In this document: positions 21,467 to 23,496 of the stretch, piece after piece | How the letters are laid out: every line of letters starts with the position of its first letter | Numbering within the stretch: position 1 is the first letter of the stretch | Origin: Anaerolineales bacterium | Lineage (GTDB): Bacteria; Chloroflexota; Anaerolineae; Anaerolineales; Villigracilaceae | Length of the DNA: 23,496 nucleotides | Assembly: GCA_024763295.1 (NCBI GenBank) | Contig: JANTFU010000003.1 | Coordinates: forward strand, 1 to 23,496 | Direction: 5' to 3' | Made by a program: the position numbers and the translations under genes | The notes under the pieces: model-generated | Told to the model about the DNA's origin: nothing | What the model saw: the letters and a program-made list of their open reading frames with translations, nothing else | The model's database searches: none

Positions 21467-22924
21467 ATGACCCAAGCCGATTTATACACACTTTTACCCA
21501 TTATCGTGCTGACCGTCTGGGCGCTGCTTTTGCTCGTGGTGGACCTCTTTATCCCCAACGACCGCAAAGGCTGGACAGCCCTGCTGGCGGCAGCCGGTTT
21601 GGCGCTAACCGCTGGCTTTACCATCTCATTAGCTGGTACCGATACCTATATCGGTTTTGGCGGTATGGTACTGCTAGATGGCTTTGCGACCTTTGTTAAC
21701 TTGCTGCTTTTGTTCTCAGGCTTACTGGGTATCTCGGTGGCATACAACTACCTCAAGCGCATGGACATCGAGCGCGGCGAATACTACAGCCTGATGTTAT
21801 TCAGTGTTGTCGGCATGATGCTCATGGCACAAGCCTCCGACCTGATTGTGGTTTTCATCGCCCTCGAATTGCTCTCCATTCCGCTTTATATTTTGGCAGC
21901 AATTGCCCAGCCCAAGGGGAACTCCGGTGAAGCGGGCATCAAATACTTCCTGCTCGGTGCTTTTTCCGGTGGCTTCGTCGTCTATGGGATTGCGCTGGTC
22001 TTCGGCGCAACGCAAGCAACTGCCCTGTTGGATATTGCCGCTGCTGCGGCAAGCGGAGCCGCGAACGTCCCCCTGATGTTGACTGGGTCGGCGCTCATTT
22101 TGGTTGGATTCGCCTTCAAAGTGGCGGCTGTCCCCTTCCACATGTGGACGCCGGATGTCTACGAAGGCGCCCCCACCTCGGTGACCGCTTTTATGGCGGC
22201 TGGTGCTAAGATTGCTGGTTTTTCTGCGCTAATGCGCGTCTTCGTAATCGCTTTCCCGTCCCTCGCCGGAGATTTGGCACCTGTCCTCGCCGTTCTCGCT
22301 GCGCTGACGATGATTGTCGGTAACGTCACCGCCGTTGCACAGACCAACATCAAGCGTATGCTGGCATATTCTAGCATCGCGCACGCTGGCTACATCCTCA
22401 TGGCGTTTGTTGCTTTCGGGAGAGGTGGTGAGATCGCTGCTTCAGCCGTCGCCGCAGGAATTATCTACCTTGCCGTATACGCCTTAACCAACTTTGGCTC
22501 ATGGGGCATTGTGATTGCTCTGGAAAACGCTGAAGGCAAAGGTCTTAATCTGGAAGATTACGCCGGTCTGGGCAAAAAGAATCCCCTCATGGCAGCCTCG
22601 ATGACCATCTTCATGCTCTCGTTGACCGGTTTGCCGCCTACATTTGGGTTGGTGGGGAAACTTTACCTCTTCCAGTCAGTTATCGCGATTGATATGTACT
22701 GGCTCGCCATCATCGGCGTCCTGACCTCGCTCATCTCGGCGTTCTACTATTTGCGCGTGGTTGTCATCATGTACATGCGCGAAGGTGAACCGACTACCGA
22801 TAACGAAGGTTGGCTCCAATTCACCTGGGTGTTGATGGCGGCTGCGACCGTCATCCTCAGCTTAGTGCCCGCATCGATTTTTAATTGGGCTTACGAAGCT
22901 GCTAGGCAGTTGGTCAATCTCTAA
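21467..22924 (+). CDS. nuoN: NADH-quinone oxidoreductase subunit N (proton channel)
   Basis: The product is 485 residues, the antiporter-like subunit nearest to NuoK and last in the operon. The channel residues are Glu134 (FIALELLSIPLYILAA) and Lys218 (FAFKVAAVPFHMWTPDVYEGAPT). YSSIAHAGYILMAFVAF and SLTGLPPTFGLVGKLYLF are the other family signatures. TAGGAGAT about 8 bp before the ATG is the ribosome site and lies outside the upstream hairpin. The strong terminator 22 bp after the stop marks the operon end. Confidence 0.96.
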   Translation: MTQADLYTLLPIIVLTVWALLLLVVDLFIPNDRKGWTALLAAAGLALTAGFTISLAGTDTYIGFGGMVLLDGFATFVNLLLLFSGLLGISVAYNYLKRMDIERGEYYSLMLFSVVGMMLMAQASDLIVVFIALELLSIPLYILAAIAQPKGNSGEAGIKYFLLGAFSGGFVVYGIALVFGATQATALLDIAAAAASGAANVPLMLTGSALILVGFAFKVAAVPFHMWTPDVYEGAPTSVTAFMAAGAKIAGFSALMRVFVIAFPSLAGDLAPVLAVLAALTMIVGNVTAVAQTNIKRMLAYSSIAHAGYILMAFVAFGRGGEIAASAVAAGIIYLAVYALTNFGSWGIVIALENAEGKGLNLEDYAGLGKKNPLMAASMTIFMLSLTGLPPTFGLVGKLYLFQSVIAIDMYWLAIIGVLTSLISAFYYLRVVVIMYMREGEPTTDNEGWLQFTWVLMAAATVILSLVPASIFNWAYEAARQLVNL

Positions 22925-22945
22925 GCAGATTTTTTCACAGCAAGC

Positions 22946-22978
22946 AAAACGGGTCACGAATTTCGTGACCCGTTTTTT
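22946..22978. terminator. Rho-independent terminator of the nuo operon
   Basis: AAAACGGGTCACGAA (22946-22960) and TTCGTGACCCGTTTT (22962-22976) are perfect reverse complements around a single T; in RNA the tip would open into a short loop. Six Ts follow the stem on the + strand and four on the - strand, so it may also stop transcription of the convergent GGDEF gene. Confidence 0.9.
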
Positions 22979-23000
22979 CTTTTCTAAGAACTGTTTGAAA

Positions 23001-23105
23001 ACCGCTAATCAGCGCGAATTTTCGCCAATGATTTGCGTTTTTAAGAAGATTAATTCTAAGTAGAGCGTTTCTCTCGTTCCAGAATTTAAAAGTGGTAGCT
23101 ACCTG
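23001..23105. other. Non-coding spacer with repeat-like fragments
   Basis: No gene is seen between the terminator and 23118. CGCTAATCAGCGCGAATTTT (from 23003) contains the small hairpin GCGAA/TTCGC (23014-23025) and resembles the GCGGATTT/GAAAATC repeat at 4763-4848. GTAGCTACCTG (23095-23105) matches 9 of 11 bases of the MITE-like terminal repeat at 8579; it may be a relic or chance. Confidence 0.3.
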
Positions 23106-23118
23106 TTCGGTGCGGATT

Positions 23119-23496
23119 TCAGGTCTTCCGCGGCACTAATTCGTTACTCCCTTCTGTTGGATGCGCATAGATCATTGTCTGGTTGCGTCCGTTTTCTTTC
23201 GCTCGGTAAAGTGCTTGGTCAGCATAATCCAGCAGTTCTTCTACGCTGATTTGGCGTGAGGGGTATTGCGCTACTCCAGCGGAAAAGGAGATTTTGAATG
23301 TATGCTCTCCTATCTCAATTGGCTTTTTTAACAGTGCTTCTTTCCACTCCAGTGTGCGTTCAAATGCAGCTTCCGCAGATGTGTTGTATAAGATGACGAC
23401 AAACTCATCACCAGCATAGCGGCAAACCGTATCTTCGCTTCGGCACTGACTTTGGAGTGTATCGGCTAGAAGCCTTAGCGCTTGATCGCCCCCCTC
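23119..23496 (-). CDS. GGDEF-domain diguanylate cyclase (partial, C-terminal part)
   Basis: Only the last 125 residues are in the window; the gene continues past the right edge, so its N-terminal sensor part is unseen. The visible part begins EGGDQALRLLADTL, the conserved substrate-binding helix of GGDEF domains. It continues with the active-site loop RYAGDEFVVIL, where the signature reads AGDEF, an accepted variant. An RxxD motif (RSED) five residues upstream matches the inhibitory I-site that binds the product c-di-GMP. The end has DYADQALYRAKENGRNQ, the usual C-terminal helix, then a short tail ending PRKT. The predicted role is synthesis of the second messenger c-di-GMP from two GTP, with product feedback. 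It is convergent with the nuo operon and shares the terminator region. Confidence 0.88.
   Translation of the reverse strand, partial: EGGDQALRLLADTLQSQCRSEDTVCRYAGDEFVVILYNTSAEAAFERTLEWKEALLKKPIEIGEHTFKISFSAGVAQYPSRQISVEELLDYADQALYRAKENGRNQTMIYAHPTEGSNELVPRKT

Overview
The window looks like chromosomal DNA of a Chloroflexota bacterium, most likely class Anaerolineae. This rests on the style of the NuoA, NuoG and DnaG sequences, the mid-range GC content, tandem GT-C membrane proteins, and the many short palindromic repeats in spacers and even inside a gene. The assignment is an inference from recognised families, not from a database search. Almost all genes are on the + strand. A partial gene on the - strand closes the right edge.

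Layout. (1) 50-3915: two overlapping genes for large polytopic membrane proteins of the GT-C glycosyltransferase type, each with a soluble C-terminal domain. The second carries two different genomic repeat sequences as in-frame loop insertions. (2) 4014-4709: radC (JAMM-domain protein). (3) 4969-8441: dnaG and rpoD/sigA, two nucleotides apart, the conserved core of the macromolecular synthesis operon. (4) 8442-8982: a 541-bp spacer without a gene. It holds a palindromic repeat, a MITE-like element with 11-bp terminal inverted repeats and a perfect 8-bp direct repeat on each side, a probable terminator, and the promoter region of the next operon with a CRP/FNR-type palindrome. (5) 8983-22924: a complete 14-gene nuo operon in canonical order A to N, encoding the proton-pumping NADH:quinone oxidoreductase (complex I). 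Most genes overlap or are separated by fewer than 25 bp; the exception is a 93-bp hairpin spacer before nuoN. (6) 22946-22978: a strong terminator between convergent genes. (7) 23119 to the right edge, - strand: the C-terminal part of a GGDEF diguanylate cyclase.

How the genes work together. NuoE, F and G form the NADH-oxidising arm (FMN and Fe-S clusters). NuoB, C, D and I carry electrons to quinone. NuoA, H, J, K, L, M and N form the membrane arm that pumps protons. All cluster ligands and the main proton-channel Glu/Lys residues checked are present, so the complex should be functional. DnaG and sigma-A serve replication priming and housekeeping transcription. The GT-C pair probably acts on lipid-linked sugars at the membrane.

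I found no new multi-gene system. The unusual content is the repeat biology: a MITE-like insertion with an intact target duplication, a related palindrome built into a coding sequence, and hairpins whose arms are made of 7-bp units in three separate spacers. Smaller oddities are a short NuoG that keeps the N7 cluster cysteines, a His/Asp-rich loop in NuoL, and an extra segment in sigma region 3.
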